Of a stretch of 64,000 nucleotides of DNA, positions 10,480 through 21,150 are shown in pieces. This DNA is from Lepidostoma basale (Eukaryota > Arthropoda > Insecta > Trichoptera > Lepidostomatidae), in NCBI GenBank assembly GCA_022606425.2, contig JAHDVF020000508.1:372001-436000 (forward strand), written 5' to 3'. The notes beneath the pieces were generated by a model. It was not told where the DNA came from, did not search any database, and saw only the letters and a list, made by a program, of their open reading frames with translations. Each line of letters starts with the position of its first letter. Position 1 is the first letter of the stretch. A program made the position numbers and the translations under genes.

Positions 10480-10800
10480 TCAAACATTCGCCTCCGTTTA
10501 GGGGTCCGGGGGGGTCTTTTCATCTTGAGGGCGAGCGGGAGATGAACAAGCGGTGTGCTGCTGGCCCCTAGAGGCGTGCTCTTCCCACAATCAACGGAGC
10601 TACACTGGCGGAGATCGGAGACCACAGGCAGACAGGGCCTCCGGGCTGTCTAAGCCGCGCTATAATACCTCTTAATATAGTATAGTATTTACTTCGTACA
10701 TACAACAATACACAGCTTTATTAATTGGCGGAGCTTTGGACGGCTTCACCCGCCGCGGGTACCTTCCACACCGCGGGAGCTTTGTTGTTTTGCGAGCTTT
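10480..10800 (-). promoter_or_regulatory. GC- and CpG-rich upstream region of the signal-peptide exon
   Basis: This is one of the most GC-rich stretches in the window, sitting 100-400 bases upstream of the minus-strand start codon with many CpGs and runs such as GGGGTCCGGGGGGGTC. It may be a TATA-less promoter or 5' untranslated exon. TTTTGTTTAG on the minus strand near 10425 could be a splice acceptor for a 5' UTR intron. A GC-rich repeat is the alternative. Confidence 0.3.
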
Positions 10801-11190
10801 TGGATTTAAACTTTAAAGTGAATAGTAGTTTTATTTTATACATCTTTGCGTTTACCAGAGATAAATGATGGAATGTTTTCATGTACTTGAAACAAATTAC
10901 TATACATGAAGATAATAATCATATTATATTATATATCCATATTAAGGCACACTGAATTATTTTGTATTTATATCATAGGTTCCTAAACTTTTCTACACAT
11001 TTACAAAAAATAATATTTTCAACACTCCCAACTTCCATAATATAATACAATAATTTTTTTTTGTACATTATCTATTTTAATTCTTCTACTATCGAACATG
11101 CTTGATTGCGCGAGTCGCGTTATTGCTTACGAACTAATAATTTGTATGCTTATTTCAACGAAAATATAATAAACTTGTAGATGTCTCAAC
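10801..11190. other. Unassigned AT-rich DNA
   Basis: No feature supported. Confidence 0.35.
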
Positions 11191-11194
11191 CACC

Positions 11195-11233
11195 CTGAAG
11201 ATGGAGACTGCACCGATCTCCAAAACGTTGGTC
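11195..11233 (+). ncRNA. Decayed hammerhead-like module
   Basis: CTGAAGA, extra T, stem GGAGA/TCTCC, AAAAC (GAAAC expected), then GTTGGTC. Same order and the same extra base as the other modules; one core substitution makes activity unlikely. Confidence 0.35.
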
Positions 11234-11461
11234 CAGAAAAACGAGTAACACGAATTTACCAAAGATTCTTAAAAACATATGGAAGTTTTAGATTTATATG
11301 AATATAAAAAAAAAATGGATTCATGAACCCAGTATTTTCAATGTATTTAATTGTTAAATAGTCCATTCATTGTTTTGGACGAAATACTGTGATACTTCAA
11401 CATTATTAACTGTTAAAAATTTTAACTCTGTTATATGACATTTTTAAAAAACTATTTGTGT

Positions 11462-11503
11462 ATCGCGACAGCTGTTTCGCCAACCGATGTTGGCATCATC
11501 ATA
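11462..11503 (-). ncRNA. Hammerhead-like module, C3 altered
   Basis: Minus strand reads (A)TGATGA, T, GCCAA/TTGGC, GAAAC, CAGCTG, TC. This is the 4161-4196 family with only the first core C replaced by A. Confidence 0.4.
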
Positions 11504-11866
11504 GTTGGATATTATACCATTGTTATAAATTTTAAGTAATTAAATTTTATATATATTTAAATAGTACGCTACGGTCGCACCCTCACAATTTTTTTATATA
11601 TAAATAATTAGCGAAAACACATACTTACCATATAGGCAAAGCATTTTGTTCAAAATAACTTATGAAAACATTTTTTGAAATAATGTAATACAAAGTTCTA
11701 AAACTATAATAATTTGGGATAAAATAATCAGTATTCGATATCTATTTATAGTTTAAGTTAACTATTTAGTTGTTCCAATCCTAACATTATTATATACTCG
11801 TATGTATAACACACTCGCGTATTTTAAATAAAGTAATATCATTTTACATAGAACCAGAATTATTTT

Positions 11867-12350
11867 GTGGTTCTATTTGAAATGAGACTGGTACAAACCC
11901 TTGTTTTCTATATATTCCTTTATGGTTGCGAATCGTGGACAATGCGAACATCGGAGAGGTTCAAAAATTATTGCTTTCGAGATGTAGTGATGGCGACAAA
12001 TACTGTGTATACCCTGGAAAACAAGAAGAACAAACCAGTCAATTGTTAACCAGCTGGGTATCAAGGTAAGACTCTTGCGGATTTGTTCTCAGAGAGTGCT
12101 GAAATATTTTGACACATAGCCCGGAGACGGGAATAACCTTGAAAAGCTCATCATCATAGGCAAAGTGGAGGGAAGGCGACCACAAGGACGACCAGCAAGC
12201 CGCTGGTCTGGTCAAATAAGGGATCTGACTGGTATCTCATAAGCTGCGGCCTGAAGACTGACGGGTGACAGGAGCGCATGGCGTGCCATGGTCAATGGTT
12301 TACAGGATGGACACGACCCTCACTCATGAGGAATACGAATGAGAAGAAGA
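11867..12350 (+). mobile_element. LINE J C-terminal region
   Basis: Encodes VQTLVFYIFLYGCESWTMRT (end of the RT thumb), then after frame breaks DGNNLEKLIIIGKVEGRR, PQGRPASRWSGQIRDLTG and RSAWRAMVNGLQDGHDP, the usual tail order of an insect non-LTR retrotransposon. Stops and frameshifts show it is dead. Confidence 0.6.
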
Positions 12351-12424
12351 TGTAAAATGATATTATTGAGTTCTAAACGGTTTCGTATTTAACGATCTTC
12401 TGAGGATGAAAAAGGTAAGATTGA

Positions 12425-12660
12425 AATTTTAGGTTACATTTTTTAATTATAGTTTCTTGAACAATGATATAAAACTCCATATTAAATAATTAATACGAAT
12501 GAAAAGGTCTGTTTTATATTATCTAAGGCATGATCAAATGTTTCATCTGTGTGATATACAGTTAATGTGACATTTGATAATGCCTTAGATAGGCAAAACA
12601 TGTCATTCACATAAATTTTAATGAAACTTCTAGAAAACAGACGTTTTAATCCGATCTAAA
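12425..12660. repeat. PLE-derived inverted repeat with decayed hammerhead-like core
   Basis: Two inverted copies meet near 12550. The plus copy reads TTTGATAA, T, GCCT/AGGC, AAAAC, CATG, TC (12574-12604), followed by the family body ending AGAAAACAGACGTTTT. Core bases C3 and G8 are changed, so it is ribozyme-derived at best. Confidence 0.4.
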
Positions 12661-12842
12661 TTAAGATAATAATGAAATAAAAACCGTATTATGCAAAGCA
12701 TTTTTTTGTCGTGTTAAAAGTGTATAGTTTAAATGAAAACAAATAAGTTTGATAATTACATATCATATACCAATCATATACCAAAATACATTGAATTGAT
12801 ATTACCGACATTATTAAATATATTATAATAATAATAAAATTG

Positions 12843-13030
12843 TAAAATTTGTATATAAACCACTTTATTCGTTATAAACACAAACCGGTTTCGCTCCCGC
12901 CGGAGCGTCGTCGGGGTAACATAATATAGAGTATATTATGTTACCCTGATGAAGCTTCGGCGGGAGTGAAACCGGTTGGTGTTTATAACAAATAAAGTGG
13001 TGTACGAGTATACTCAAATTTTACAAATGT
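12843..13030. ncRNA. Inverted pair of CCGG-type hammerhead-like modules
   Basis: Plus copy: CTGATGA 12946-12952, extra A, an imperfect stem II around GCT/AGT, GAAAC 12968-12972, CCGG, TT. Minus copy (left arm) reads CCGACGA, extra C, a clean five-pair stem GCTCC/GGAGC, GAAAC, CCGG, TT. The arms extend about 65 bp each side and close on a short AT hairpin. Confidence 0.45.
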
Positions 13031-13099
13031 TTTATTATTATATTTAAGGATTCATATATATAAATAATTTACTCATATAATACGAATAACACGAAGTGT

Positions 13100-13195
13100 G
13101 GGGCAGCTGTTCTTAGCGGCGCAGGACAGGAACAGGTTCGCCGAGGTGATTCCCAACGTTGGGGGGACCCGACAGAGCACTTGAAGAAGAATATT
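13100..13195 (+). repeat. 3' end of the (GAA)n-tailed repeat
   Basis: GATTCCCAACGTTGGGGGGA followed by CCCGACA and GAAGAAGAA matches 21500-21555. Confidence 0.45.
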
Positions 13196-13284
13196 TAATC
13201 TAATCAACGTATTGAACTTTTTCAGCGCTATAAATTGTGTTATATTTGAACATCTCAACGTAGGGTCCTAACCACTAGATGATC

Positions 13285-13600
13285 ACGGCAAAAAGACTGG
13301 CATCGACTTTGATTGCCGGGAAAATACTGCAGAGGGCAGACCTAGGCGGAGAACAGCAGTACATAAAGGCACACAAGACTTTGAAGCACAGCGCAGAGAC
13401 GACGTCGCAGAGAGGAGGAGAAGGAGAAAGGAGAGACCACTGGCAGACGGTGACGGCTCCATTACAAGCGCCTTCCCCTGCCCCAGATGCCCCAGAATAT
13501 GTGGGTCCAGGATCGGGCTCTTCAGTCACATGCAGACCCACAACCGTGAAGGACAGTCTTCCTCGGACACGAGGGACAGCCGATGATGATGATTTGAACA
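13285..13600 (+). mobile_element. LINE H tail with C2H2 zinc finger
   Basis: One frame across 13460-13590 reads CPRCPRICGSRIGLFSHMQT followed by HNREGQSSSDTRD, a C2H2 finger that ends the ORF of some insect LINEs. Upstream R/K/E-rich codons (ERRDHWQT) fit the same region. A second copy lies inverted at 14620-14768. Confidence 0.55.
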
Positions 13601-14165
13601 TCGGTATGGTTTATCAGTTTGGTCAGTCAGCTCAGGCGTATAAGGCCAACAAAATGAGTATTAAATGTTTTATTTATTAAAATTAAGATGTGTAATTACA
13701 AGAACCGTTATGTTAATTTGAGCACACGATGCACGATGATGTTCGATGTCTTTGTACGACAGAACGTACCCACATATACCTAACATTACATGCCCAAATT
13801 TATTGCCTATTTGCCCGTGGCTACAGAATTTCGAATCGAGCTTTAACATGTGACTATGTTGAGTACAAATGTGACGATGGCGGCCGCGCAAGACTTCGGG
13901 ACTCTCAAAAGTTTGGAATCAAATACCGTGACTAAATGCCACTAAAAAGGCCATATTTTGGTTGCATAACTCTTTAAAGAGTTATTAAAAAGTATATTGC
14001 GCTTCCTCAAAGGAACATAAATTGTCAAGACAAAGTTATTGTTATTTAATGTTGCCTCATAACTTTGATGTATATCTCCGACTGAAATTCAACGTGTCGT
14101 TCATGCTTTATGCTCGAATTTTATGAATGATAAATTGTTTAAATACTATGAACGAAAACGTATCT
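13601..14165. other. Unassigned sequence
   Basis: No recognised family; opposing short frames at 13670-13935 look like chance. Confidence 0.35.
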
Positions 14166-14169
14166 TTTT

Positions 14170-14240
14170 TAGAAGTTTTATTATATTTTACGGGAATGAA
14201 TGACTTGTTTCGTCTTTCTTAGGCTTTATCAACCCTAGAT
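14170..14240 (-). repeat. Decayed hammerhead-like repeat fragment
   Basis: Minus strand: TTGATAAAGCC, GACGAAACAAGTC, ATTC and the AAAATATAATAAAACTTCT body shared with 12600, 26600, 32000 and 50200. Confidence 0.35.
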
Positions 14241-14619
14241 TTTCATAATTATTAAATGTTTTGGAATTATATTAAAATAATAAAGAATACTTAAATTTCT
14301 TTGCTGTTCAATCTAAATATCCTCTTTACATGTTATTTTATTTTATTTTCACAAACACAGATTTCTTTATTTTGCATTTTTAATTATTCTAAAGTGGAAG
14401 AATGTGTCTTGATTCTTTAAAAAAAATCAAAATTTAGTTTATAAAAAAAATCTATTTGTTAGAATTTATTTGCTAAAGATTTTTACCTCAATATCATATA
14501 TTTATTAATTTTAAATATATGTTTATTTCATGAACAATTTATTAAAGAAAAAAAAATGAACATTTTCACAATAGATAATAATGCAGATGATTGATAAATG
14601 AATATAAAAAAGTGCATTT

Positions 14620-14768
14620 CATCATCGGCTATCCCTCGTGTCCGAGGAAGACTGTCCTTCACGGTTGTGGGTCTGTATATGACTGAAGAGCCACCTCCTG
14701 GACCCACACCTTCTGGGGCTTTTGGATCAGGGGAAAGCCCTGGTACTGGAGCCGTCATGTTTTTGTGA
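14620..14768 (-). mobile_element. LINE H zinc-finger tail, inverted copy
   Basis: Reverse complement of the 13440-13590 segment with base changes, including the CAGACCCACAACCGTGAAGG stretch that encodes T.THNRE. Confidence 0.5.
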
Positions 14769-14770
14769 TG

Positions 14771-14915
14771 CTCTATGTACAAATCTTCTTCTTCTTTTTC
14801 TTCTTCCGAAGGCGCTACAGCCCATATCGAGCCTCGGCTTCCGTCAACTTTCGCCTCCAGCAGTCACTGTCCTCAGCAGCAATCCTAAAGTTCGCCACCC
14901 GAAGAAGTTATATTG
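14771..14915 (-). repeat. Repeat fragment with GAA tail
   Basis: A TTCTTCTTCTTC tract followed by GGCGCTACAGCCCATATCGA, probably a non-LTR element 3' end on the minus strand. Family not identified. Confidence 0.35.
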
Positions 14916-15039
14916 CGTCACTCTTTATTTCGTGGCTACCAGAATATATGTGGTTACCAGAATAAATGTTGTATTTGAAAAATACAGGTTTTTGATTAAA
15001 ATTAACACCATTTTGAATGTATACAAATGCTTAAAAATG

Positions 15040-15250
15040 TGAAGTGTTTCTCAACATTGTAGCAAAATTTCTAAAATTTGTCAGACGTGGTTGTCGTAAG
15101 AAGGGCAGAATGGGGAATGTTTTTAACATAAAGCGATCGCTTAACCCAACCAACAGGTCATAAGTCCTGTAAGCGGCTCGACCACCGTATTCTGTTCCCA
15201 GAAAACAATTTACATCTTCGTCTCTATTGAAATACAATTAATCCTTAAAC
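15040..15250 (-). repeat. Unclassified repeat, also next to P copy B
   Basis: The segment CTGTTCCCA..ATCTTCGTCTCTATTGA.ATACAATTAAT at 15191-15245 recurs at 48109-48160. Family unknown. Confidence 0.35.
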
Positions 15251-15317
15251 TTAACACTTTTATTGATATGAACTCCTGAAAAAATGGTCATAGCTGCATT
15301 CACCACACAATAATGTT

Positions 15318-15425
15318 TAGGCATTGCCTTTGGTGATGCCAGTAGGAAAAGCAATTCGGACGCTGAATCTAATCATCTCGGATTTGGACATTTTCAGTGT
15401 CAGTGAGGCAGTATTCATAAAAAAA
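15318..15425 (+). mobile_element. LINE B fragment
   Basis: Encodes PLVMPVGKAIRTLN..ISDLDIFSVSEA, matching the LINE B end at 62630-62710 (PLVMPVGRAIKMLN..IASVIDVF). Confidence 0.5.
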
Positions 15426-15598
15426 TATTGCAAATTCTGGAAAGAGTACTGCCTCACTGACGTCGACATATTTGGATTCCTTCTGATATGTATGATTTTT
15501 TGGTCTCATGTTGTTTTATCTTATCTTTGTAACACCGTTCTGTGTCCAAATGAGTCGCCTAAATGTTTTATCGTTTGTAATGTCTCATTTGAAGACTA

Positions 15599-15829
15599 CA
15601 GGGGAAAAACAAGGAATGTCAGTTAAAATTCAAAATAAATGTAATAATGCCATCTAGCGGCATTTGTACGTATCTATCCACAGTAAAATTTTCATATTCA
15701 AAAACATCTGTGTCATCGACTATGGCCAGATAAAGATTGCTAATTGCTAAGAAATATATAGACTTTGATTAGCTTTATTCTCAATTTATTCAAATTAACC
15801 TTCTACTGACATTCCTTGTTTTTCCCCTG
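15599..15829. mobile_element. 231-bp MITE with 24-bp perfect inverted ends
   Basis: Perfect terminal inverted repeats at 15599-15622 and 15806-15829 start with CAGGGG and are flanked by TA on both sides, as for Tc1/mariner-type elements. The inversion continues outward (GAAGAC..GTCTTC) to short ATTT direct repeats, so the true ends may be a few bases further out. No coding capacity. Confidence 0.65.
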
Positions 15830-15839
15830 TAGTCTTCAT

Positions 15840-16480
15840 TTGTGTATCATGTATAAATAAATAAATAAACTAATTTATAACGGGCCTTCGTATTACAACT
15901 ATTCACATCGGAAATCCCGATTTTTTTCTAATGTAAATCAATTACGTTCAGCCCTTGTGGCGCAGTCAAAACATTGATTTTATCAATGGAGAGCGGACAC
16001 ACTGATTATAAAACCGTGACAAGGCAATTTCATAGAGAAAAAAAGGCATTAAATAATCAAACGACGGGCCATTTTTTGTCCGTCAACATGTGTTGGACCC
16101 GTTCATTATTCCCGCTTATAATATTGATATTATCAAGTCTTATACAACATGTAATGTGAATTTTCGTTGTAATATATTCGGCCCGACTTTTCTCACAGAT
16201 TCGAAACTGTTTTTACGGAACAATGGAAGGTTATTAACCATCGGATAGCCGTTATTTAATAATTGTTGTTTCAATAACTTGTACGTATAACTTTCCCGAC
16301 AAGCTACGCCGTACTTTTTAATTATATATTAGAGAAAATTAAATAGACAATGCGAAACGTGGGATGGATTAAATAATACATTTAAACAAGTGATGATAAT
16401 ATTTAAACAAACGATTTCATAATTGAAATAAAATCTACAATTATCGTCGCTACTAATAATTATTTGAAAACTTTCTAACT
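15840..16480. other. Unassigned AT-rich DNA
   Basis: No feature supported. Confidence 0.35.
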
Positions 16481-16481
16481 A

Positions 16482-16970
16482 ACTAACTAACTAACCATCA
16501 CGCCGTCTCCCCGAAGGGGTATGCAGAAAGAATGCACTGCCACACTTTTCTTTCCTGACATATTTCTCTCCCTTCCTCAACATTCATACATCGTGTCATG
16601 CACACGCGTCGATTTCTTTGTCTCCTCACATGGCCGACATTCAAAATTTGATTTATTTTATCGTGCCACGTTTTCCACGGTCTTCCTCTATTTCTGGTTC
16701 CATATACATCGTTAACATATAATTTTTTTACTATTCTTTCTTAATTCATTCTTTCAATATGTCCAAACCATCTTAATGATCCTTTCATTATTTTGTTCAT
16801 AACACCATCATTCGCATCTCATTCACTTCTTATATTTTCATTCGACACTTCATCATACACAGAGTATACACACATTCGTGTAAGAGATCTCATTTCTACT
16901 GCATTTATTCTACTTTCATCCATCTTTTGCCAGTTCCATGCTTCGTTTCCATACATAATTGAAAACTTTC
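16482..16970 (-). mobile_element. LINE A 3' end
   Basis: Starts with ACTAACTAACTAACCATCAC, covers the usual LINE A tail to the GKWMKV.. region on the minus strand, and stops where the pogo-type element follows. Confidence 0.7.
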
Positions 16971-17417
16971 ATTCTGTAATAGGGTAAAAGTGGAATAGTT
17001 GCCGCAGGGGGATAGTTGCCACGATTATCATATCGAGACATGCATAACTATTACACTACCGATTTTGACTTTATAACAAAGCTCTACCCCACTCTCCGCC
17101 AGGGTGCCTGCATCGCGTTGTGACGGTCGTGTGAGTGAGGAACTTATTAAATAGGTGATTACGCGCGAACGATTGCTGGATTTCGATTTCCTACATTATC
17201 ATTTCGCTCGGAACTTTTGAGCGTATGAGGTAAGTGATAATATTTTTATGTTTACGATCAATGTATACACTAAATTTAGTATTTTTTCAGTTAACTTATT
17301 TTATATATTTAAAGGCGTCTATCCCCTTCAAAAAGGATAGATGCCCCAGTCCTCGTGAGTATAGTTGCCCTTAGGAGCATCTATGCCACACTAATTCAGC
17401 ATTTTTATTTTTCAGCA

Positions 17418-17552
17418 ATGCCACGCAAATACGTACGCAAAATCGGAAGAGCAAGACCAAGAGCCATATGGACCGAAGATGTTCTTAAAAACGCTTTTGA
17501 AGAGCTAAAAGAAAAGACTCTTGGCATACCAGTCAGAACCCTTAAGAGGTGA
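17418..17552 (+). pseudogene. Pogo-type transposase N-terminal HTH, truncated
   Basis: ATG at 17418 follows a TTTTTCAG splice-acceptor-like tract. The peptide MPRKYVRKIGRARPRAIWTE then VLKNAFEEL..KTLGIPVRTLKR is the psq/CENP-B-type DNA-binding start of Tigger/pogo transposases. A stop at 17550 ends it well short of the usual protein. Confidence 0.6.
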
Positions 17553-17644
17553 TTTGAGAAACAAAATATTGAAAAATTAACTTTAGGCTGGTAATAATAA
17601 TGATTATTTATATGCTTTTACTTTTATTATGCTATACCCTGTTC

Positions 17645-17745
17645 GTTTGAAAGAAATAATTAATGTAAGCAAACGAGTGATGTCAAATTTTGGGCCAGAG
17701 ATTTGTCTAGCTCGTTTGTTAACATTCATTATTTCTTTCAAGTGG
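17645..17745. repeat. Inverted repeat inside the pogo-type element
   Basis: Arms CGTTTGAAAGAAATAATTAA.. and their complement, about 32 bp, separated by about 35 bases. Could be an internal MITE or hairpin. Confidence 0.4.
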
Positions 17746-17760
17746 AATACCTATCAATAG

Positions 17761-17870
17761 ATTCTTCTTCTTCTTTTTGTCCTGTCACACCTCAGTGGTG
17801 CATATGGCCTCAAGGCACCTTCTCCACCCGACTCTATTGCATGCATGATGCCTAACATCATCATTGATTG
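17761..17870 (-). mobile_element. RTE LINE 3' end fragment
   Basis: Reverse complement of the end of the RTE copy at 53960-54075 (GATGTTAGGCATCA..GCATGC, GAGTCGGGTGGAGAAG, GAAGAAGAA tail), inserted in the pogo-type element. Confidence 0.55.
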
Positions 17871-17999
17871 ATTCATTGACTTTGTCAACAAAAGACGACT
17901 CGTTGTGCATGTCCAAAAACTAAAGAAAGCGGGCTTTCTCCTATTCCCTCCTGCAGTTATCAAACTGGAGAGCATCTTACAACCCAAACATTAGCTCAA

Positions 18000-18465
18000 A
18001 GACGATCACCACTTAGTCCAGATACGCTACAGGAAAGGCCAAGCAAGTTTTTGCATGAAGTTTCTCCATTGCCAAAAGTTCCGGTGGCATTATACAAGAG
18101 AGGGAAGCAATCGGCTGCAGTACTGACCGCTAAAGAAAATATTTCTGCAAAGGAAAATAAAGTTAATGGTAAAGCCAACCCACGCTTGTTATGCCAAAAT
18201 AGCAAACAACGTACCTTATCTGAAGTGCAGTGTTTATTACTGTAAAAAAAAAAGATCTAGAGTAGTTTCAGAAGATAGTGATGAAGATGAAGAAAGTGAC
18301 CGTGAATGCGTGGAATGTTTTAAAAATTGCCGGAAAACTAAATCTAAGGTGGATTGGATACAATGTACTCGTATTATGTGCAGGAAGTGGCTTCACGAGA
18401 GTTGCACTTGGTACGGAAATATCTGTAGACGGATCAATGTAGACGGGCTAAACTTTTGCAAATGA
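18000..18465 (+). pseudogene. Pogo-type transposase C-terminus with Cys/His-rich finger
   Basis: Frames across 18050-18160 read LPKVPVALYKRGKQSAAVLT, then (in another frame) EDSDEDEESD, CVECFKN, DWIQC, MCRKWLHESCTW and C..C..NFCK. Insect pogo-like transposases carry this PHD-like finger at the C-terminus. The CxxC of the finger is split by two extra residues (TR) created by the ACTCGT insertion at 18366-18373. The frame shift near 18160 and the missing DDE core make it non-functional. Confidence 0.55.
18366..18373. other. TACTCGTA octamer, probable excision footprint
   Basis: Removing six bases restores TGTATTATGTGC, encoding the expected CxxC (C-I-M-C) of the finger. Confidence 0.4.
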
Positions 18466-18830
18466 AAAAAAAAACTTTTGTATAAAATATTAGGTATAAA
18501 ATTGCTAAACTGAATTATAATGTTATTTTAAGTTCCAAAAATAGTTGTGACATAATTGTGACAAAATAAAATAATACATTAAAAATATTGTTTTAACTGA
18601 TTTCATAAGGCAACTATCCCACCAGTCAAAATAATATTGAGGCATCTATCCTCATTCATAGGGGTTTCGAAAATAATTTCTTACAAAAAAATACAATAAA
18701 TAGTATACTTTTTACACATGCACAATATTATATAATAGGTAAACGAAACGTCACATAAGTATCAGATAGTTTAATTCGTAAGTTTGTCGAAAAATTCAAA
18801 AAGTGTGGCATCTATCCCACTTTTACCCTA

Positions 18831-19453
18831 TCCAAGTCTACCGATACATGATATCGTCACATTTGTAATCTTTGCTGGAAATAAGTTATTTTTCTTTTAT
18901 ATTCGTCGTCATTTTGTGTTGTGGATTTACAATTTTTTTTTTAAACATTGCATTATCACAACAATTATTTTTCGTGTTTCACTAACATGTTTTAGGCCAC
19001 AGACGTCCCCAGTGTAGAAATTTTAACCTCCTTTAGTGTAATTTTTTTAGCACAAATTTCAACAATGAGGATATGCGTCTATGGCCAGAAACATGTTTGT
19101 GAAAAGTACAAAAATACATATTTTTTAAATCTTTCAATATGGAAATTTGGGTTTAAAAATTATACTGAAGAAGGACGTCTGAGATCCGATGTATAAATAC
19201 AATGTTTTTTATAGGTTATTCAAATGTTTTTATTTTTTATTTTATGTTTAATATTGATTTGTACTCGTGTATTTTCTTTCCTGAATTTAGTTATGCTACT
19301 TTCAATAGTCCTATTCTTTAATATTTATTATTAATGATAATAATACATACAATCTTAAAAATAGGACTTGATATATGTAAAGCTCTTGAGTTTTTGACAC
19401 AGGCTCTACATTATGTGTATTATCTACTTGTATATTATTTATTGTGGATATAA
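18831..19453. repeat. AT-rich DNA with decayed ribozyme-like inverted repeat
   Basis: An inverted pair at 18985-19006 and 19075-19096 (ACATGTTTTAGGCCACAGAC and the complement of GTCTATGGCCAGAAACATGT) has a GAAACATG-type core. Near 19166 stands CTGAAGA, A, GGA..TCC, GATGT, another weak module. The rest is unassigned. Confidence 0.3.
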
Positions 19454-20021
19454 AAGGTTGGGGAAAAAGTAATTTCGTATTTTGCGCCCTTTTATTCAAC
19501 TAAGTATATCTCGTTCATTCTTAGTCAAATCGGATCATACGATACGGCGTTTTAAAGGTGTTAGTGTAAAATATAAACGCTTATTTGACAGTATCCAGCT
19601 TGATCGGTTCAGTCATGAACTATCATGCGTCGAGTATGGAGATCTCAAGGGAAGAAACTAATTTTTACATTTTTACTACCTTATAGGGAAAAACGCCATA
19701 TTTTACAAAGCGACCAAAAAAAAATTGCGATGTATACGGGGCCGATACTCTTTTGGTTCGTGCTACACAACAGTGGTTCGAGCGATTTCGTTCTGGTGTA
19801 GTGGATGTGAATGATACACCACGCTCAGGCAGGCCTGTCGTCGAAAATGTCGATAATATAATTTTTTGCCAATAGGGACAAGGGCTTCTACGAGAGGAGC
19901 ATTATAAACTTGGATTCTCGTTGACAACAAGTTATCGAACAGAACGGCGCGCATTTGACATAAATCGGAATAAAGCATTGAAATAAAGCGAAAAATACGA
20001 AATTACTTTTTCCCCAACCTT
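19454..20021 (+). mobile_element. Mariner element with large internal deletion
   Basis: Inverted ends (GGTTGGGGAAAAAGTAATTT) lie at both limits. Inside, the plus strand encodes QQWFERFRSGVVDVNDTPRS followed by GRPVVENVDNI, the mariner HTH-linker, then jumps to DKGFYERSIINLDSR and VIEQNGAHLT, the C-terminal end. The DDD catalytic part is deleted. It could only move with transposase supplied elsewhere. Confidence 0.7.
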
Positions 20022-20030
20022 ATACGAGTA

Positions 20031-20900
20031 TTTGTCAATTGAGTGAAATAATAAAATATTTCTTTCTTATGGCAAGCTGTAAGGCGTTTTGTTTCAGTAT
20101 GTTGTATGTTATTTTAAAATAAATTTGATTTGTTCACGCGCTTACATTTTAAACGTTTAAGAGTACATACGCGTAGGATATTTCGATAATAGATTCGCTG
20201 AATAATTACGCATTCATTAGGCGTGTGTTCAAATGAGGATCCGTGAAGAAATACTCTCGATTAGTAAACAGTCGATTACATGCACTCATCTTTAATCTAT
20301 TCGACTCCCGCCATTATGTGTGTCTACACTGCGTGATACAACTGAGGGGAATACAAATTTATAAAATTAGTAAATAAACCATTTAAGTACCAATATTTAA
20401 AAACGTTTAACAGTCAATATATTTTTAAATTTTAATGTATTCTAAATTTAAATGTTGCAATTTTTTAATTTAAAATTCCTTTGTAATATTATGTCTATTT
20501 AGTTTAATTCTACTTGGTTTTATGGCTTCGACCGGAGATGATGCGAGATGCCAGACCATTCTTGACCGCTCATACCTTCAGAACGAATTGAAATTTTTAT
20601 ATGAAACTTTTGCTTTACGAGCGAATCTTAAATTGAATGTCGAATATGAAAACTGTTTTTCACCAAATTGCACAAGCAAATTACTTTTTACGTTGATTTT
20701 TTTCCAGAAGCGTCTTTCGCAGATCAGACAAACTTTTTTGTCCTGTAGACCCCTTGCTTTTTTTCTGTTTTGTGTAGACCCTCTGCTTTTCAAATATAGT
20801 TTTTTTTACAAATTCATCAAATTTAAATTTGTTTTTGAATCTAACACAGAGCTACTCACTTTAATAGGGAAATAAATCTTTAAAATAAAATATCTTATAG
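20031..20900. other. Unassigned DNA
   Basis: A 117-codon plus-strand frame from ATG at 20522 (MASTGDDARC) has no recognised domain; it may be chance or an unknown element. Confidence 0.3.
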
Positions 20901-20904
20901 TTAT

Positions 20905-21150
20905 ATATAATACTTAGGAAATTGAAATAACTTTAACCTGTTTAATCCACTAAATATTTATAAAAAATTATTAAAAACACGACATGTTTCGAAGGATACC
21001 TCCATCTTCAGATGTAAAAATATAATAAAGACTAAACAAAGAAAGACTAATATAAAAACGCATTTAAAATTCGATACAATAATTCAAATTTTAAAAATAA
21101 CCTGGGCTATTTGTTAAAATAACTAACAATTATATTTTTAATAGTAAGAA
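20905..21150 (-). repeat. PLE terminal repeat with hammerhead-like module
   Basis: Minus strand: CTGAAGA (21011-21005), extra T, stem GGAGG/CCTTC, GAAAC, CATG, TC, then GTG; GTGT can pair with ACAT just upstream of the core as stem I. All invariant core bases are present. The body matches 33640-33890 and 61845-62060. Confidence 0.5.

Larger units (their letters stand above)
16982..18828 (+). mobile_element. Pogo/Tigger-type DNA transposon, catalytic core lost
   Basis: Flanked by TA (16980-16981, 18829-18830) with inverted ends GGGTAAAAGTGG. Subterminal copies of (A/G)TAG(T/A)TGCC and its complement occur near 16995, 17012, 17335, 17360, 17380, 18603, 18640 and 18808, possible transposase-binding sites. 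It keeps an N-terminal HTH exon and a C-terminal Cys/His-rich region but no DDE domain. A fragment of an RTE LINE 3' end lies inside at 17761-17870. Confidence 0.7.

Noticed and set aside
13279..13680. 133-codon plus-strand protein
   Set aside because: The meaningful frame here is the LINE H zinc-finger tail in another frame; this one is a shadow.
20522..20875. 117-codon gene
   Set aside because: Phe/Leu-rich low-complexity C-terminal half, no recognised domain and no regulatory signals; kept only as unassigned.
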